A DNA stretch of 62,689 nt from NCBI GenBank assembly GCA_021741195.1, contig JAIOYL010000002.1, forward strand, positions 1 through 62,689, given 5' to 3'. This document shows positions 62,300 through 62,689 of this stretch, in pieces (position 1 is the stretch's first letter; each line of letters opens with the position of its first letter). The translations under genes were made by a program, and so were the position numbers. The stretch is from Sneathiella sp. Lineage in GTDB: Bacteria; Pseudomonadota; Alphaproteobacteria; Sneathiellales; Sneathiellaceae. The notes beneath the pieces are model-generated. The model made no database searches. It was not told the origin of the DNA and saw nothing but the letters and a program-made list of their open reading frames with translations.

Positions 62300-62314
62300 T
62301 TAACAATTAGTTAA
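62300..62314. promoter_or_regulatory. Perfect CtrA box between ctrA and fliI
   Basis: TTAA-CAATTAG-TTAA is an exact TTAA-N7-TTAA box, 42-56 bp upstream of the ctrA ATG and about 130 bp upstream of fliI. A second, near-consensus box TTAA-CTTCGGT-TTAC is at 62343-62357. Confidence 0.6.
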
Positions 62315-62445
62315 AACAAAAGATAAAAATTAACTATCTTTGTTAACTTCGGTTTACGGCATTTACCAAACATTAAAAGGTCTCAGTCACAATGGAGCGA
62401 AGGAGCAGTTCCTATTTGTAAATCAGGATTCCCGGAGCCCAGTGA

Positions 62446-62689
62446 GTGCAAAACATTATTTCCGAAATTAGTAGAGTATCTTCATCTCAGTATTATGGCA
62501 GAGTTGCTGCAATACAGGGCTTGCTTGTCGAAATTGGCGGAATTCAACGTCATTTGAGTATCGGGAGCCGCGTCAATCTTCGAGCGCGGGATGGCGGAAA
62601 AGTTATCTGTGAAGTCGTTGGGTTCCGTGATGACCGTGCCCTGTTGATGCCCTTTGGGGTGCTTGAGGGTATTGGCATCGGTTGCAAGG
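62446..62689 (+). CDS. fliI: Flagellum-specific ATPase FliI, N-terminal part (3' end outside window)
   Basis: Starting at GTG 62446 (GGAG about 8 nt upstream; an in-frame TGA sits immediately before it), the frame runs to the window end and encodes 81 residues (VQNIISEISRVSSQYYGRVA, LVEIGG, RARDG, ICEVVGFRDDRALLMPFG). This is the beta-barrel N-terminal domain of the FliI/YscN rotary ATPase family; the Walker motifs would lie downstream. The position opposite ctrA and after the che operon supports a flagellar assignment. Confidence 0.8.
   Translation, partial: MQNIISEISRVSSSQYYGRVAAIQGLLVEIGGIQRHLSIGSRVNLRARDGGKVICEVVGFRDDRALLMPFGVLEGIGIGCK

Noticed and set aside
1-62689. CRISPR array, insertion sequence, prophage or tRNA gene
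   Set aside because: I found no spaced direct repeats of CRISPR type, transposase or integrase gene, phage gene or tRNA cloverleaf in the window.

Overview
The window is about 62.7 kb of chromosome from an alphaproteobacterium. The evidence is a split, circularly permuted tmRNA, the CckA-pathway proteins ChpT and CtrA, an alpha-type SspB, and several small families largely confined to alphaproteobacteria (DUF1491, DUF2336, DUF3553, DUF3775, DUF4169, Usg). The gene set (valine catabolism, NAD-linked formate dehydrogenase, D-glutamate catabolism, AcuI-type reductase, haloalkane dehalogenase, chemotaxis) resembles free-living, probably marine, Rhodospirillales or Sneathiella-like bacteria; that placement is inference. 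I see no rRNA or tRNA genes, insertion sequences, prophage or CRISPR array.

Layout. 1-4.0 kb: end of a long coiled-coil protein, a small membrane protein, a biotinyl carrier domain and typA. 4.3-8.9 kb: an M20 amidohydrolase and an enoyl-CoA hydratase facing a dgcA-dgcN pair (D-glutamate acetylation and racemisation) with a hexapeptide carbonic-anhydrase-like gene. 9-19 kb: a GGDEF-EAL protein, cytochrome c, an exported SUMF1-like protein with a histidine-rich partner, DUF2336, a thioesterase, a GlcD-type oxidase, two HAD hydrolases, an exported pentapeptide-repeat protein and a nitronate-monooxygenase-like gene missing its FMN loop. 20-27.5 kb: a 1373-residue FecR/Calx-beta/vWA/RTX secreted protein between two class III cyclases, one with a CHASE2 sensor. 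27.5-35.8 kb, almost all minus strand: haloalkane dehalogenase, small proteins, fumarase, sspB, ssrA, folA, thyA, DUF1491, tag and ygfZ. 36-44 kb: pyrC, usg, acuI, cysQ, fdhD-mobA, an EamA transporter and small proteins. 44-49.5 kb: a LysR regulator divergent from mmsA-mmsB and associated genes. 49.5-54.9 kb: NAD-linked formate dehydrogenase (fused FdsG-FdsB, then FdsA) with DUF3553 and a glutamine amidotransferase. 55-62.7 kb: chpT, cheA-cheW-cheY-cheB-cheR, ctrA and the start of fliI.

How the parts connect. ssrA lies directly upstream of sspB, the adaptor that hands ssrA-tagged proteins to ClpXP. The phosphotransferase ChpT and its target CtrA bracket the chemotaxis operon, and CtrA-like boxes lie before cheA and between ctrA and fliI, which suggests control of motility by the cell-cycle phosphorelay. 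fdhD and mobA supply maturation functions for the molybdenum formate dehydrogenase encoded 10 kb away.

Points that most deserve a second look: a three-copy 21-bp iterated repeat in the LysR-mmsA divergent region; genes whose only reasonable starts are ATT or CTG; the in-frame loss of the FMN-phosphate loop in the nitronate monooxygenase; and the RTX adhesin flanked by cyclases. Starts were chosen by eye from ribosome-binding sites and remembered family N-termini; no database search was run.
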